From Lactarius indigo (taxonomy: Eukaryota > Basidiomycota > Agaricomycetes > Russulales > Russulaceae), in contig JAFKAC010000002.1 in the NCBI GenBank assembly GCA_025766275.1, positions 3,286,001 through 3,350,000 on the forward strand: DNA of 64,000 nt. The letters are read 5' to 3'. Below, one piece after another: positions 62,851 through 64,000 of the stretch. A program made the translations under genes and the position numbers. The notes below the pieces were generated by a model. That model was not told the origin of the DNA. It made no database searches and saw only the letters and a list, made by a program, of their open reading frames with translations. Each line of letters begins with the position of its first letter. Within the stretch, counting starts at the first letter, position 1.

Positions 62851-63989
62851 TCAGTCATCGAGGAGAAAGTCCCAGTCAATAGCCTGTTGAGCTCGCTGCT
62901 CAGTTCGTAAGTTTTTCGAGCTAGCAACGCGACGGCAAAACTTGCGCAATGCTTCACGTGCGACTCTCTCTGCTGTACCCTCCACGACGTCCCACATCCG
63001 GAGTGTGACACGGCCGGTCGCCTGAATCTCGACCTCATCGGAACCATCCTCGTCGTGCTCTCCCGCGGTCTTGTACTGCGAGTTGGAAAGCAGCGCGAAC
63101 CGAACATGTGGGAGAATGTGGTTCGTGAAGCCCGCCGAGAGCGAGATATTCGACGATGAAGAGAGGTAGATTCTTCCGCAAAAGTCCGATGGAAGGTAGA
63201 GTGTAACGGGTGCGGTCCCCGAAGAGTCGACGGACAGGAAAAAGGGCGTGCGAGAGGATTGACGGCACTGGATAGGTGGGGAAAGGGTTAGCAATGATGC
63301 CACTAGCCAAGTTTAGCGCCACATACAATCGTAGACTTGATTTCTCCACTGCTATGAATGTACATGCTCATCTGATGCCCCGTGGGTTGGCTGCGAGCAC
63401 GGTAGTGTGGGAGAACGAGGGAGAGATCGACAGGACGGTCGTCTGCATCCGTTGTAAAGTCCCATTGGTGTTGTGGTCGATAATGAATCTTGTGGGTGCC
63501 GGTGCAAAGGCTTCCGAACTGCAAGTGAAGGTCAAGACAGTGCAGCGCGAAAACGGGAATAAATACGCACATGCTTTGGAGAATCCTCAGTGGAAGAAAG
63601 CGAGGAAGACTGGTCGGTTGTCAATAGGTGGTACTGTATCGTACGAGCGAAGACCACTCACAGAATGGGGACTGGGTGTTGAACGGAACATGAGACCAAA
63701 TAAGCGAACAAACCTGTTGGGGAAGAGGTCCAGTGTGACGGGAGGAAAAGGTGCGAGGGTAGAGAAGATGTACCGTGCTATAAAACTGGGACGAGGCGCC
63801 CTTTAAGGGTCTCCTTGTACTTGAGAACAACAAACCGACTTCCTTCGGATCCACTTCCAAATTAGGCAACAAGTCGAGGCGAGGCTGCCATTCGTTCGTC
63901 TCATGCCCGGTCCGCCTTGTATTTCCACAACGCCCTACACACCACGCTGCTCTAGAGCTTCTCGCGTTCTTTTTGTTGGTGCCTTCCAT
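62851..63989 (-). CDS. DUF7330-like beta-rich protein (5' end near window edge, incomplete)
   Basis: The last exon reads 'SRTPFFLSVDSSGTAPVTLY' then 'LPSDFCGRIYLSSSSNISLS' and 'EVEIQATGRVTLRMWDVVEG', ending DWDFLLDD at 62851. An exon upstream has 'HQWDFTTDADDRPVDLSLVL' and 'MSMYIHSSGEIKSTI'. The short alternating 'S-S-G-x-I' strands and the ending with 'DEVEIQ-x-x-G-x-V-x-x-RMWDV' resemble the DUF7330 family of basidiomycetes, function unknown. The 5' part (about 63650-63989, possibly MEGTNKKNARSS at 63989) is not resolved and may belong to another exon or start outside the window. Confidence 0.5.
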
Positions 63990-64000
63990 CTGGTGATTTA

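Overview
The window is nuclear DNA from a filamentous basidiomycete, most likely an Agaricomycete. Nearly every gene is broken by several GT-AG introns of about 43-70 bp. Genes lie on both strands without operons, and the proteins are typical fungal housekeeping proteins with basidiomycete-style additions (a cupredoxin GPI protein, a DUF7330-like protein, DCN1 without an obvious UBA domain). I cannot name the species. No tRNA, rRNA, CRISPR array, plasmid or intact transposon is visible.

Left part (1-16.2 kb): an AlkB-like gene cut by the left edge, a LETM1/Mdm38 mitochondrial protein, a Shr3 ER packaging chaperone, an IAH1 GDSL esterase, an uncertain small gene, a membrane-anchored MYND-finger protein, a zeta-crystallin-type quinone reductase, a mitochondrial RsfS-domain protein, a gene-empty stretch of 2.3 kb, an orphan protein and the splicing factor SPF45.

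Middle (17-36 kb): SDH1 (complex II flavoprotein), a TBC1D5-like RabGAP, a JMJD5/KDM8-like JmjC protein, the large SNF2 ATPase MOT1, and PAN2, the catalytic deadenylase of the PAN2-PAN3 complex.

Accessory island (36.2-43.9 kb): two diverged, tandemly duplicated blocks, each ending in a C2H2 zinc-finger gene. These genes are built from repeated short exons, all in phase 0, separated by related introns of 51-68 bp. Decayed coding sequence lies between the blocks. This is the most unusual part of the window.

Right part (43.9-64 kb): eEF1B-beta, a small coiled-coil protein, a two-domain cupredoxin GPI protein, a GIY-YIG (T5orf172/DUF1766) protein, LCP5/neuroguidin, PDCD5, the CCR4-NOT E3 ligase NOT4, an SDR dehydrogenase, the neddylation factor DCN1, the Fe-S targeting factor CIA2/MIP18, and a DUF7330-like protein at the right edge.

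Several genes form tight head-to-head pairs (AlkB/LETM1, PDCD5/NOT4, DCN1/CIA2, KDM8/MOT1). PAN2 and NOT4 both act in mRNA deadenylation but are 15 kb apart and not obviously co-regulated. At least six otherwise well-conserved genes or exons carry an apparent single-base insertion. This points to residual assembly errors more than to pseudogenes and should be kept in mind when translating.
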